DNA of 20,806 nt from Beroe ovata. Taxonomy: Eukaryota > Ctenophora > Nuda > Beroida > Beroidae. The notes below the pieces were generated by a model. The model saw only the letters and a program-made list of their open reading frames with translations. It was not told the origin of the DNA and did no database searches. The stretch is from NCBI GenBank assembly GCA_946803715.1, contig CAMPET010000464.1, forward strand, positions 7,733 to 28,538, written 5' to 3'. Numbering within the stretch: the stretch's first letter is position 1; each line of letters opens with the position of its first letter. Position numbers and translations under genes: made by a program. This document shows, in pieces, positions 1 through 9,475 of the stretch.

Positions 1-274
1 TGTGTGTGTGTGTGACCCAGTGTTTGACAGCTGGCAATGGGTCATGTCAGTCCAGCATATATTACGAACAATCAACCTTCTATTTAGTGTACATGTGTCA
101 AACTCCCGTATAAGTCTGATTATAATACCCCAATTATCATTTAAAACGATACACTATCATACACAGACACACACAGACACACACACACAAACTCACAAGC
201 GAACGCCGAACATCACAAAATTTGTCAGTAATCCTCGATTAATAACTCCCGATTGAATTACACACCGACATTAC
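1..274. repeat. Intronic CA/TG microsatellites at left edge
   Basis: Positions 1-14 are a (TG)7 run and about 162-190 is an imperfect CA/CAGA microsatellite. The stretch lies downstream, on the minus strand, of the third PINCH exon, whose donor is at 269-274, so it is read as the start of an intron. I see no further LIM exon in it. Confidence 0.6.
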
Positions 275-755
275 CTGGTACTTTACAAAGCCACCATTCA
301 GTTCGTGTCCGCATATGTAACACGTGAAGCACTTTGGATGCCACTTAGAATTCTTGTGAGTGAAAATTCGACCTAGGATTATTATTACATGTAGTAAACG
401 TGGTTATGTAACGAAATTTTCAGATCCATTAAGTCGGTACGAACCGATTATGTATTGGCCACATCCCGAGCAGATAGGAGCAAAGAGAAGTTCATAATCA
501 TCTTGACAATATTTCCTCCCTTCATGCTCGAAAAACAAACCCTCTGGAAAGGGCTGGAGACACTGAAATGTTAGTTCAGATGTCATCACTAGATCACCCT
601 ATATATATCGTCATTTATCAAGCCTCAGTAGAAAGTATATTGCTAACCTGAACACAGACGAAACACTTCTGATGCCAGTGCACACCATTAGCATTGACCA
701 CACTTTCATTAGTTCCAAATCCCTCTCTACATATGACACATAGTGATGTCGTCAT
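275..755 (-). CDS. LIMS1: PINCH/LIMS LIM-domain adaptor, 5' part (runs off left edge)
   Basis: PINCH is a five-LIM adaptor that binds integrin-linked kinase in the ILK-PINCH-parvin complex at integrin adhesions. Three exons are seen: 648-755, 445-562 and 275-372, which join in frame to 108 codons with GT-AG introns of 85 and 72 nt. The start is the ATG at 755-753, giving [12 protein letters not shown]1 ligands are C6, C9, H28, C31, C34, C37, C55 and D58; LIM2 begins with C67, C70, H87, C90, C93 and C96. The stretch [16 protein letters not shown] is nearly the vertebrate PINCH LIM1 (PEGLFYEFEGRKYC), which separates it from other LIM families. Part of LIM2 and LIM3-5 lie beyond position 1. It is the most downstream gene of a minus-strand series, and STRIP ends 264 bp upstream of its start. 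Vertebrate LIMS1 and LIMS2 cannot be told apart here. Confidence 0.88.
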
Positions 756-1019
756 TTATCCCTAATAATGATCATTCACAAATCCGTGCCAAAGTGAACA
801 ATGGGAATTCAGAACTTTTAACCAAGTAACCTATATCGGAGAATGGTTCCCACACGATTGAATTACTCAATGTTCAGTTTCGATAACCATCAGCAAAGTC
901 AACTTGAATGTTATATACAAATGTTATATAAATAGTGACTCAACAAATTCTATTGTACAGAATATTGTGTATACAGGAACTCTCTTAAACTAGTGCACGC
1001 ACATGTCACTTCTTAAAAA

Positions 1020-3368
1020 TCAACTCGGCATCGGATCATGCAATGTCTTGGTGTTTTCAGAGAACGACTGATTGAATCTATCGAGTAAGACGTCCCAATC
1101 ATACTGCTTGTCAAAAACCTCTCTCTGGACCCACGTCTTGTAGTTATTCTCAAAATCTTTAGGGAATTCTACATGACACTGATCGATGTATTTCTGAACG
1201 TCATCAGTTGTAGATTCGTCATCAATATGTGATGGAATGTCAGGAAGTTGCATTGAATCTGGTAGAAAGTCACGATACCACATACTATGATAGGTCTGTA
1301 GAGTTGCTTTCAGTCGCTGTTCTTCAGTTGTAGCTTCCCATTGTCGTGTATCTATATCATTTCCATATGCCCAATCATCCAACAGTCTGTGTCTTACGTG
1401 CTGATAGATAGAACTGAGAATTTTCATATTCGCTTTCCTCCAATTCTTACCCAGATATTTGGCTTGTAACTTGAACAGCTTCAAAACGTAGAGATGGACC
1501 AGCCAATGAGATATTTTCAGCGTTTTCTTCAGAATTGGCGGTGATTTTAAAACATTCAGCATCATGGTTCTTGGGGTCCTCCATTTTGTTAACTTCTGTA
1601 TTATTCTGAGCATGTTGATGGTGGAGAACAGATTTCGCCAACAAGTCAGCTTGGGAGTCGCTTCGTCGGGTAGAGAATCAGTGTTCTCTAAAACCTGCTG
1701 TCCTAGGTTAGTGGTTGGAACATAGAAAATACACGAGGGGAAATCTAAACTAGGAATATTGTTTTCTGCGGTGACAAACATGTTCATATCTTGATTTAAA
1801 AACTTCAAAACAAGAGTCACTCCGTTAGCATAGAACATACACTGACTGATAAATTCGAACTGATATATGTGATTCAGTCTGAAGTGTTTGAGTAGGAGTA
1901 GGAGCGATGCAGCTACAGCCTTTGTTATGATTTCCTTGTGTCTGCTGAGGTCTTTTTGTAGCCTCTGTGGTTCAATTGGGTTGGGGTCTTCCGGTAAAAC
2001 GTCTACAAGAACGTTCAAAGATCCACTGGTTTTAGCCTTAGATAGTGGAGTGCTAGCAGAAGCCAGCAAAACTTTCAATAAGGCAATAATGTATCCCTCC
2101 ATTTTGGGAAGCATGGCTCGATACAGCATTTCCGCAGGAGGATGATAAAATAACATTTTCCTATTACGCTTCGGAGTGTTGCACATTTTCTCTTGATGTT
2201 TCACAGCAAGATCCCCGTGACTAACATAAAGATGATTTTGCAGAATCTTCACCCCCTCCTGTATTGAGTCAGGCAAACCGACCATCGTCGTACAATCGTC
2301 ATCCAAGTGATATCCTAGGAATTTCTGTCTGCAAGTTCTCAAATATAACTCAATGTCGGCTTGTCTAGCTTTAGGTTTCCAAGGGAGACGGCGGGAAGCT
2401 TCACACTCCTCAATAGGAGGCATTGTTGTCTCATTCATATCATCTTCTGGAATTTCAGGGGGCATTCTATCGGGAAACTGAGGCTGCAGCACATGCCATC
2501 GTGAAGAGGGGGTGTCCTTTGGTTCCACCCATGGAGCCAAGCCGTTCTCTTCTTGGATTAGGATTTTCTTCTCGGCTATATCTTCCATTGTCCCGAGAGT
2601 GAAGAGCAGATATTTCCAGAAAATCAATGTTATTTTTTTGATAGGTAAAATAGACAAGCCCTTTTCAAATAGGAATATCATTTCCAACATGAATAATCCA
2701 AGATTAGCATAGCCTTGAATGGGTTCAGAGAGTTCTTTGAAGAATGATTCTTTCGCTTCTGAATGTTCTTGTTGAGTGGAAGAGTACATCAGACACATCA
2801 TAGAATAAAGAACATTCATCAACATGCGCATGACAAAGCTGTCTTCTATATGGTCGGATTGTCTGTTATCAAGCTTGTATTCCTCCGCCAACAAGTGAAT
2901 TTGCTTCAGTAAAATCGGTAGAAATCCACACTCGTAAATGAGAAAACTGTTCTCTGTTGCGTTAGATAGGCATTCCTCTAGACTCTTACACTCATTGTAT
3001 TTACCTTGAAGCAAATACAAAATACACTGGATACCTAGAGAATGATGGACAACATCATCTTGCTCGAAAAATTCCAACAGTTCATATAATATTTTTTTCT
3101 TTTCTGAAACGTTCAGTGAACTCCATTTTTTCGATGAATCCAAACTTGATTCAAAATGATCGTAAGTGCTTTGGCAATTCTGGATATCAACTGTTTCTGA
3201 ATACGCATAAAGTTCTGCAATTTCATTTTCTAAAGTATCTTGATCTGAATACTCGAATTCATATTCAGCACTATCAGAATATAATTCGGACTCTTTGCGA
3301 GTACGCCTAGTCAACTCTCTTATCTTGTGTGGGAGAGCTTGTCTGATTCGTAGTGGACCATCAGCCAT
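1020..3368 (-). CDS. STRIP1: STRIP1/2 (FAM40, Far11-like) STRIPAK scaffold subunit
   Basis: This is a single uninterrupted frame of 782 aa, against about 837 in human STRIP1. STRIP is a core scaffold of the STRIPAK complex, which joins PP2A, striatin and GCKIII kinases and acts in Hippo, cytoskeletal and trafficking control. The N-terminal block at residues 23-60 (RKESELYSDS, then EFEYSDQDTLENEIAELY) matches the family's RKDSEGYSES..LEFEYADTD. The central block has VGLPDSIQEGVKILQNH and VLVDVLPEDPNP. The C-terminal block has WRNLFSTINMLRIIQKLTKW, RKANMKILSSIYQHVRHRL and DDWAYGNDID, among the most conserved stretches of the family. The family's proline-rich N-terminus is missing and the acidic middle is shorter. 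The start ATG is at 3368-3366. The lack of introns over 2.3 kb is notable beside the intron-rich genes on the right. Confidence 0.95.
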   Translation of the reverse strand: MADGPLRIRQALPHKIRELTRRTRKESELYSDSAEYEFEYSDQDTLENEIAELYAYSETVDIQNCQSTYDHFESSLDSSKKWSSLNVSEKKKILYELLEFFEQDDVVHHSLGIQCILYLLQGKYNECKSLEECLSNATENSFLIYECGFLPILLKQIHLLAEEYKLDNRQSDHIEDSFVMRMLMNVLYSMMCLMYSSTQQEHSEAKESFFKELSEPIQGYANLGLFMLEMIFLFEKGLSILPIKKITLIFWKYLLFTLGTMEDIAEKKILIQEENGLAPWVEPKDTPSSRWHVLQPQFPDRMPPEIPEDDMNETTMPPIEECEASRRLPWKPKARQADIELYLRTCRQKFLGYHLDDDCTTMVGLPDSIQEGVKILQNHLYVSHGDLAVKHQEKMCNTPKRNRKMLFYHPPAEMLYRAMLPKMEGYIIALLKVLLASASTPLSKAKTSGSLNVLVDVLPEDPNPIEPQRLQKDLSRHKEIITKAVAASLLLLLKHFRLNHIYQFEFISQCMFYANGVTLVLKFLNQDMNMFVTAENNIPSLDFPSCIFYVPTTNLGQQVLENTDSLPDEATPKLTCWRNLFSTINMLRIIQKLTKWRTPRTMMLNVLKSPPILKKTLKISHWLVHLYVLKLFKLQAKYLGKNWRKANMKILSSIYQHVRHRLLDDWAYGNDIDTRQWEATTEEQRLKATLQTYHSMWYRDFLPDSMQLPDIPSHIDDESTTDDVQKYIDQCHVEFPKDFENNYKTWVQREVFDKQYDWDVLLDRFNQSFSENTKTLHDPMPS

Positions 3369-3611
3369 TTGCTAGAAAAATGGATGCCACGACTTATTCA
3401 AAACTTCAATCGATATGTACCTGTCATGTGAAAATCAGGAGAAATTTTTCACTGATTTAATGAGACTAGAAATAGCATTTGAAGAAAACAGCGAAAAATA
3501 CTCAAACAAAATGTTAGGTATATCATAAACAACCAGTATCAAATCTTAGAATTGAAACACCATTACTACTCCGAGTAATGGCGACGTTATGAGATTAACA
3601 ACATCATACAA

Positions 3612-4406
3612 TCATTCTGTATGATCCCTCGAAACTTTTAAAATATCTCGAAGGAGCCCTCTCTCACTGCTCCAAACAGTTTCACAAGAGAATCCATTTG
3701 ACTGCAACAGTTCCTTGAAATCAATAACCCCACCCCCGACACCAAAATAATGACGCTTCGAGGCGAAATATCCCACACCAGAATGACCCAAGTGGTCTTG
3801 TAAAATTGTCAACACTTTTTGTTGCGACTGACGATTATAAATAGTTTCTGAACTTAAAATTAGGTCATAAGTCGATAATTGATGCGATATTTGTGACCAA
3901 TCACCAGCTACAAACTTCAAATTATGAGCTTCGTGATCGCCACAGTTCTTTTGATAGTTATTGAGCGTGAAATTTTCAAGGACATCACTGTTAAAATCTT
4001 GGAAGTGAACTATGGACTCAACCGAGAGATTTTTCTTGGCTGATATGCCGAGAAGTCCAGCTCCACAACCAAGATCCAAGACAGTCTGCCTTGTTTTTTG
4101 CCGATAAACGTGTGAATGTAAAAAGTTCAACAAATCAATTGTACACTCCCAAACTTCGAAACCTCCTTCATAGACAGATGGAATTAAATCGGATTCCCTA
4201 TTCTGGCTGAAAGAATCGTTTGCAATATAGAAATAGTGTACGTCATTGATTTTGAAGACCCTCCAATCGAAAGGCATAACTGTTGGTGGGTCATACAAAA
4301 ATGTTTTTGACGTGGGAAATGATGTTTCAGTTTCTATAAGGGTCGTTTTCTGAGCAGCCTCATCCCTCGAACCACTGTCGTCAAAAAAGTTGAAGCGAAA
4401 TGCCAT
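3612..4406 (-). CDS. METTL18: METTL18 protein-histidine N-methyltransferase
   Basis: METTL18 is a seven-beta-strand SAM methyltransferase that methylates a histidine of ribosomal protein uL3 (RPL3) and tunes translation elongation. Counting from the start I choose, the protein has 264 aa. SAM motif I is VLDLGCGAGLLGI (about residues 109-121), then HFQDFNSDVL, the motif-IV-like DLILSSETIYN, and the diagnostic ASKRHYFGVGGGV near residue 215; human METTL18 has ASKAHYFGVGGGV. SVYEGGFEVWECTIDLL matches human GVYEGGLKIWECTFDLL. An upstream in-frame ATG at 4418 would add four residues. I prefer 4406 because MAFRFNF then lines up with human MTFQFNF. The protein is about 100 residues shorter than human (372), mostly through a reduced N-terminal linker. 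It has no introns. Confidence 0.93.
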   Translation of the reverse strand: MAFRFNFFDDSGSRDEAAQKTTLIETETSFPTSKTFLYDPPTVMPFDWRVFKINDVHYFYIANDSFSQNRESDLIPSVYEGGFEVWECTIDLLNFLHSHVYRQKTRQTVLDLGCGAGLLGISAKKNLSVESIVHFQDFNSDVLENFTLNNYQKNCGDHEAHNLKFVAGDWSQISHQLSTYDLILSSETIYNRQSQQKVLTILQDHLGHSGVGYFASKRHYFGVGGGVIDFKELLQSNGFSCETVWSSERGLLRDILKVSRDHTE

Positions 4407-4936
4407 GATGATTCTCACGTCTTCCTACTCATAAGTGAACTAGATAGAAGATAGGACATGGATACTCTATAGGTATTTTCTCAATCATTGAGAACAATCA
4501 TTGAGAACAGTTTTTGAAGAATGGGATGATACTGAGACGAATGAATGGTCAAAGTTAAATGAAACCAATAAAAACATACAAAACGTTTTAGAATACCTTC
4601 TTAATACCTAAAAAGTAAATTATAACCAAATAGTATGCTCCTATAGAGGAAAAGGAAAGATTCGGTAGCTTATGTGAAAAGTGCTTTTCAAACATCAGAT
4701 GTCATTGTTTACATGATATGTTCATTGGAAGTTGTGAATGTAATCAGCAGAACAGAAAACAATATAAAATTTACAATATAGTATATACCCCTCATGAAAT
4801 ATATATCATTGAATTAGGACTCAAATCGAACTGTTTAAAGGGCATCTTAAATCAATCATTATTCATTATGTACACTACAAATCCACACCAAGAATAACCA
4901 ATGATTGCTAATGGATAATGATTTTCAATCAACAAC
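4407..4936. other. Intergenic, METTL18 to SHOC2 copy A
   Basis: About 530 bp of AT-rich sequence with no coding frame I recognise. It contains a short direct repeat near 4480-4510 (tcattgagaaca twice). It must hold the 3' UTR of SHOC2 copy A and the promoter of METTL18. No clear element stands out. Confidence 0.5.
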
Positions 4937-6517
4937 TTAGTGATATGGACTGATCGTCGTCAGGTAGGTTAGTACTTTCTGGGGTCCACCTTGAACAAAC
5001 TCTGACGGTATTTCATAGAGGGGACAGTTTTCAATGTTCAAATAGTTGAGAAGATGACACCGTGTGATTTCAACGGGAATCATATTCAACAAATTATTGC
5101 TGTTGATATTAAGTCTCTGCAAGCTCCTCATATTACCGATTTCTCCTGGGATTGTACGAAGATTGTTTTCACTGATGTTCAAATCGTAAACCTTTTCCAT
5201 GAACCCAATTTGACGAGGCATCCCAGTGAGCATGTTGTTCTGTAGATTCAGCTTCTCAAGTTCTGCAAGATATTCGATCTCAATGGGAAGGGATCTGAGC
5301 TGATTGCTCTCAATATCTAGAACTCTCAGCTTCCTCAATGCACCAATTTCAGGTGGAAGTGCTTCCAGCTGATTGAAGCTCAGATTCAGTTGCTCAAGCT
5401 CAGACAAATATCCGATATCATCACGAAGTACAGTGAGATTGTTGTTTGAAAGATTCAGTTCCACAAGTGAAGACCATGTTCCCATATCAAACGGTAAGCC
5501 TTGAATTGTATTATTGCTTACATTCAGTTTTTCAAGCACCTTTGCGTTTGAGAATATACCATGAGGGATCACTCTGATTTTATTGCCTTCTATATTGACA
5601 GTTTTGACATTTCTAATGCAATCAGAAGAACTATAGGGTATACTGGTGAATTCGTTTCTTGAGATATTGAAGTCTTGAACCAAGGGCATACACAACAACA
5701 AAGTGGTTGGGATATAGGTGAGCTTATTCTCATTGATACCAAGATCATTGATAAGGGTACATTTGCATATCGAATCGGGGATGTGCGTCAGTTTATTTCC
5801 ACAGCAGTTCAAACGGGTGAGTTTGGTCAAGTTTCCAATATTTTCTGGCAGTGACTCAAGCCTGTTATACTTACAAACAATTTGTGACAGATTTGTGCAG
5901 TTACAAATCTCTTTGGGTAGAACTGTCAGATTGTTTTTTGCTAAATCAAGTAAGTCCAGATTCTTAAGCTGTCCTATCTCCTCAGGTAACTCACAAATCT
6001 TATTCTCAATTAAGGTTAAAGATCGCAGTTCCATCAAATGAGCTATTTCTGGCGAAACAGATGATAACTTATTGAAATTCAGAAATAATTTTTTCAGGGA
6101 CTTAAGTTTGAACACAACTGGAGGTATCTCTTGCAGCTTATTATGACGAAGATCAAGGTTTTGTAGCTTTTTCAATTCCATCATCTCATCAGGAAGACAG
6201 GATATGTTATTTTCGGATGCACCAATCGATATCAGATTCTGGAGTTTGCAAATTTCTGGAGGTAGAGTGGTGAGCTTGTTCTTATAGATAAATATTTCCG
6301 TGATCATCTTCAGAGATAGTATTGATGTAGGAAGCTCCCTCAACACTAAACTGCTGAGATCTAGTGACGGTGAATTTTCTTCTTTGCATCTCTCTAACCT
6401 TTTAGAAATCTCACTTTTGGTCTCACCTTTATTATTGGATACCTTTTTGACATTCGTGCCTCCAGTTCCTGACTTGAGACCAGCAACAGGCAAGAACTTA
6501 ACCTGCTTTGATGACAT
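4937..6517 (-). CDS. SHOC2: SHOC2 leucine-rich repeat protein, copy A
   Basis: SHOC2 scaffolds the MRAS-SHOC2-PP1C holophosphatase, which removes the inhibitory phosphate from RAF kinases in the Ras-ERK pathway. This intronless frame encodes 526 aa (human 582). It has about 20 leucine-rich repeats of the LxxLP type from near residue 50 to 505. KRLERCKEENSPSLDLS matches human KELNKCREENSMRLDLS, and the C-terminus IENCPL..IP..VQGGP..VLTYL matches IENCPLSHLPPQIVAGGP..IIQFL. These two ends exclude LRRC40 and other LRR proteins. At residues 4-9 lies KQVKFL, an RVxF-type PP1-binding motif, the role of GVAFSV in human SHOC2. The lysine-rich N-terminal tail of the vertebrate protein is absent. The paralogue next door has the same architecture, so this is a tandem duplication. 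This copy keeps the more SHOC2-like C-terminus, ending SPYH against human GPYRAMV. Confidence 0.93.
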   Translation of the reverse strand: MSSKQVKFLPVAGLKSGTGGTNVKKVSNNKGETKSEISKRLERCKEENSPSLDLSSLVLRELPTSILSLKMITEIFIYKNKLTTLPPEICKLQNLISIGASENNISCLPDEMMELKKLQNLDLRHNKLQEIPPVVFKLKSLKKLFLNFNKLSSVSPEIAHLMELRSLTLIENKICELPEEIGQLKNLDLLDLAKNNLTVLPKEICNCTNLSQIVCKYNRLESLPENIGNLTKLTRLNCCGNKLTHIPDSICKCTLINDLGINENKLTYIPTTLLLCMPLVQDFNISRNEFTSIPYSSSDCIRNVKTVNIEGNKIRVIPHGIFSNAKVLEKLNVSNNTIQGLPFDMGTWSSLVELNLSNNNLTVLRDDIGYLSELEQLNLSFNQLEALPPEIGALRKLRVLDIESNQLRSLPIEIEYLAELEKLNLQNNMLTGMPRQIGFMEKVYDLNISENNLRTIPGEIGNMRSLQRLNINSNNLLNMIPVEITRCHLLNYLNIENCPLYEIPSEFVQGGPQKVLTYLTTISPYH

Positions 6518-6647
6518 TATTCATATCTAAGAATATAATTAGTAAGTTATGGTAGCTGATTTGGTATAAGAATGCAACTGATTATCACATTCCCTGTTAC
6601 ATTCACTGTTACTAAATTAGACATAGATAAACACTTGGTAGATTGAA

Positions 6648-6653
6648 TTTATT
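6648..6653 (-). promoter_or_regulatory. Possible polyadenylation signal of SHOC2 copy B
   Basis: On the minus strand this reads AATAAA, about 120 nt past the copy B stop codon and within the 258-bp gap between the two SHOC2 genes. A hexamer in AT-rich DNA is weak evidence alone. Confidence 0.35.
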
Positions 6654-6775
6654 GGAACCAAACTGATGAAATAAATAATCTGAATTGCATTGAAAGGAGT
6701 GCAAAAGTTAGGATTACCCCTGGATCAAAATATAAAAAAACGGAAACGAAATTGAAGCAAATATTAACTAAACAT

Positions 6776-8344
6776 TTAAAGTCCCCCTAAAGAAGCAAGA
6801 TAATTAAGTATTTCTTGAGAACCCATATCAACAATTTCCCTGGGAATATCTTGGAGTGGGCAGTGCTCTATATTTAGGTGTGTGAGCTCATTGCACAGAC
6901 TCAATTGAACTGGAATGTTTTGAAGGGGATTGTTGCCCACATTAAGCTTTTCAAGTCTAGAAATATGGCCAATTTCTGGTGGAAGGTATTTCAGCTTATT
7001 TTCACTAATGTTAAGTTCATTCATACAATAAAGACATCCTATTTGGGGTGGCAGCAAAGTTAAGTGGTTGTTGCTGAGACTGAGAAACTGTAGATCAAGG
7101 AGAGATCCTATTTCTGCAGGCAAACACTTCAGAGAATTTCCGTCACATTCAAGAGTTTTGAGCCTTTTAAGTTGGCCTATTCCTTTGGGTAAACTTGTCA
7201 CTTGATTATGATTGATGTTCAAATGCAAGAGATTATCAAGAAACTGCAAGTCTTCAGGAATATGGGTAAGGTGATTGTATGCAAGGCTCAATTCCATGAG
7301 GAATTTCCATTTTCCAAGATCAAAAGGAAGGGAACTCAGTCCAACATCATTGAGATTAAGCTTTATCAGATTCTTGGCTAAAGAGAAGATACCATAAGGA
7401 ATAGCTGAGATCTGATTTTTTTCAAAAGTGATCTCAGTAATATTTTTAAATGATTTTGGTCCATCAGAAGGTATACCACTCAAATTGTTCCTTGATAACT
7501 TGACAGCTGTAAGTCTTGGCAAAGAAGTGAAAATTCCCCTGGGAAAAGATGTGATATTGTTGTCATGGAGCACCAAATCTTCAAGTTTTTCACAGAGACA
7601 AATTGAACTTGGTATTGAAGCTATACTGTTTCCCATGGCATTCAATCTACACAAGTTATAAAGCTTTCCTAGAGACTGAGGCAAGTGACCAATTTCATTG
7701 TACTTAATGACAAGTTGTGACAATTTGACACATTCAGTTAATGACTCTGGTAGATTTTTTACTTGATTACTGGCTATATCCAATATTTCTAAATTCTTTA
7801 GATATCCTATTGTACATGGAAGTGCTCTTAACTTGTTTCCATTTATTATCAATGATTTCAGATTTTTCAAATGGTGAATCTCATCCTTGAGTAAATCTAT
7901 TCTGTTATGACTTAAAATAAGCTTCTCCAAGGAATTAAGCTTATACACAACAGATGGGACATGAGACAGTTTGTTATGCCTCATGTCAAGTGTTTGTAGT
8001 TTCTTCAGTAACCTGATTTCATCAGGAAGGTTGGTCAGACAATTTTCACTGGCTAAGATCATAACAAGGTTGCACAATTTACTAATTTCAGGAGGAATGG
8101 ACGAAAGCTTATTTTTATACAAACATATCACTGTTATATGACTGGTCTGTGCAATTGATGCAGGAAGCCTTGTCAAACACAGCTTACTCAAGTCAAGTTG
8201 TTCTTCCTGAAGAAGCTTGCATTTCTGTAACCGGTGATTCAAGTCCTTGTTTCGAGTTGTGTCTTCATTTGCACCCAGTAAGATTGCTTTGTTAGAAGGT
8301 ATGTTGGCAGAGGATAGAAATTTCACTTGTTTGATGTCTTTCAT
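6776..8344 (-). CDS. SHOC2: SHOC2-like leucine-rich repeat protein, copy B
   Basis: A second intronless SHOC2 homologue of 522 aa, 258 bp upstream of copy A in the same orientation. The two align end to end with the same repeat order, for example NKLSSIPPEISKL with NKLTTLPPEICKL and DMRHNKL with DLRHNKL. The sequence has diverged widely, so the duplication is not recent. The N-terminus again carries KQVKFL (residues 5-10), the same putative PP1-docking motif, although the linker after it is unrelated. The C-terminus has IEHCPLQDIPREIVDMGSQE, with the family's GGP changed to MGS, and ends ASLGGL. It lacks the terminal SPYH/GPYR-like tail. It is presumably a RAF-phosphatase scaffold too, but specialisation for another Ras-family partner is possible. 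Start ATG at 8344; an in-frame alternative was not needed. Confidence 0.9.
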   Translation of the reverse strand: MKDIKQVKFLSSANIPSNKAILLGANEDTTRNKDLNHRLQKCKLLQEEQLDLSKLCLTRLPASIAQTSHITVICLYKNKLSSIPPEISKLCNLVMILASENCLTNLPDEIRLLKKLQTLDMRHNKLSHVPSVVYKLNSLEKLILSHNRIDLLKDEIHHLKNLKSLIINGNKLRALPCTIGYLKNLEILDIASNQVKNLPESLTECVKLSQLVIKYNEIGHLPQSLGKLYNLCRLNAMGNSIASIPSSICLCEKLEDLVLHDNNITSFPRGIFTSLPRLTAVKLSRNNLSGIPSDGPKSFKNITEITFEKNQISAIPYGIFSLAKNLIKLNLNDVGLSSLPFDLGKWKFLMELSLAYNHLTHIPEDLQFLDNLLHLNINHNQVTSLPKGIGQLKRLKTLECDGNSLKCLPAEIGSLLDLQFLSLSNNHLTLLPPQIGCLYCMNELNISENKLKYLPPEIGHISRLEKLNVGNNPLQNIPVQLSLCNELTHLNIEHCPLQDIPREIVDMGSQEILNYLASLGGL

Positions 8345-9475
8345 GGCTATGTTAGAATACTGAGATACTCTGATACATTTCTTATAGGAATATAATTATC
8401 ATACTGGATATCTATGAAATATTGGATATCAATACAACTAAGACACAACTGAAAACTATTACTATCCAAAAATGTTCGGCACTGGTGTGTATAGTATTTA
8501 AAGTATGTGATGCAATTTCAATGTGGTCATCACTGTAATCAGTAATGGAACAATAGGTAGCAACTATAGGTGACTCATTGTCATTGTTATCTCAAAAATT
8601 TTAAAAGTTAGAATTTTTTATTGTTACAAATTTCGAAATTTGTCAGTCTTTTTAAATTGCAACAACTTAAAATTTAAATAGAAAATGACTGGAAAATGGA
8701 ATTTCAATTATTGTAAATATGCAAAATTGCAAGACTCCACGCATCGCGCGCGCACAAGTATAGAACAATAAATATTTTAGAATTAGTTGTGTCTGCATGA
8801 TAAATGTGAGTGCAAAGGCATGCGCAAAAATATTTTACTGTTGGAATGCACTGTGAAATAATTTTCTTCCTGCAAGGAACTGGACCTGTCATTATCGTCT
8901 TATTCTCAAATTGCTTGAGGCTTTGTTCAGATTTCCTCTAAACTGTTAAAAAATTTCGTAATGCAAAATGTTTTGTATCATGGAATGCAACACAAAATGT
9001 GTTGCTTCTTGAATTGAATGGAATCAAAAGCACTGGAATGCACTGCAAAGTGCTTACTTGAGTAAGTTGCAACCCCACTGTATATATGAAGGAACTTTGT
9101 TCAATATGGTGCATATATATATTTTTAATGCATTGCATTTCTAAACTAATATTCATGAACACAGAGCATTTTCAGGTGAAGCAGTATAATGCACAGGTCA
9201 ACAGGACATGCTTTGTCTTATAGGCTCATCAGCTGTTTCAAATTTGATTGTAATAAATAGTGTTTAAAACTCACTTCTCTCAATAGAGAACTTGCATTAC
9301 TTAATGTGATTACTCAAATTATGAGTGTATTGCTGGAATGATGATGCATGGATTGATAGTTCATAGTAATAACAATTGATGTGTCTGTTTCTGAACAGCC
9401 TAAGATGTATTAAAAGTAATTGTTCACAGATAACTATTACATATGTTTGTTTAACCTTAGAACATATGATTAGCA
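8345..9475. other. Intergenic between divergent SHOC2-B and SLC26 genes
   Basis: 1,131 bp of AT-rich DNA with no convincing exon. It separates the heads of a minus- and a plus-strand gene, so both promoters should lie here. It contains an 18-bp perfect palindrome at 8626-8643 and a CG-alternating tract at 8745-8753. From 8890 to 9060 several loosely similar ATGCAA/GGAATGCA words recur (for example gtaatgcaaaatg, ggaatgcaacaca, ggaatgcactgcaaag). I see no tRNA or other RNA gene. Confidence 0.5.
8626..8643. repeat. 18-bp perfect palindrome
   Basis: ACAAATTTCGAAATTTGT is its own reverse complement and lies in the divergent intergenic region. It could be a chance feature of AT-rich DNA. Confidence 0.6.

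Noticed and set aside
2-256. 84-codon plus-strand ORF at the left edge
   Set aside because: It is largely CA/TG microsatellite translated as HTQTHTDTHTQ; no support as a gene.
4937-8344. LRRC40 or generic LRR protein
   Set aside because: The N-terminal CKEEN..LDLS block and C-terminal IENCPL..GGP block are specific to SHOC2; LRRC40 has a different layout and C-terminus.
8345-9475. Three short minus-strand ORFs (62-75 codons) in the divergent intergenic region
   Set aside because: No homology recognised, AT-rich and frequently interrupted; consistent with noncoding DNA.
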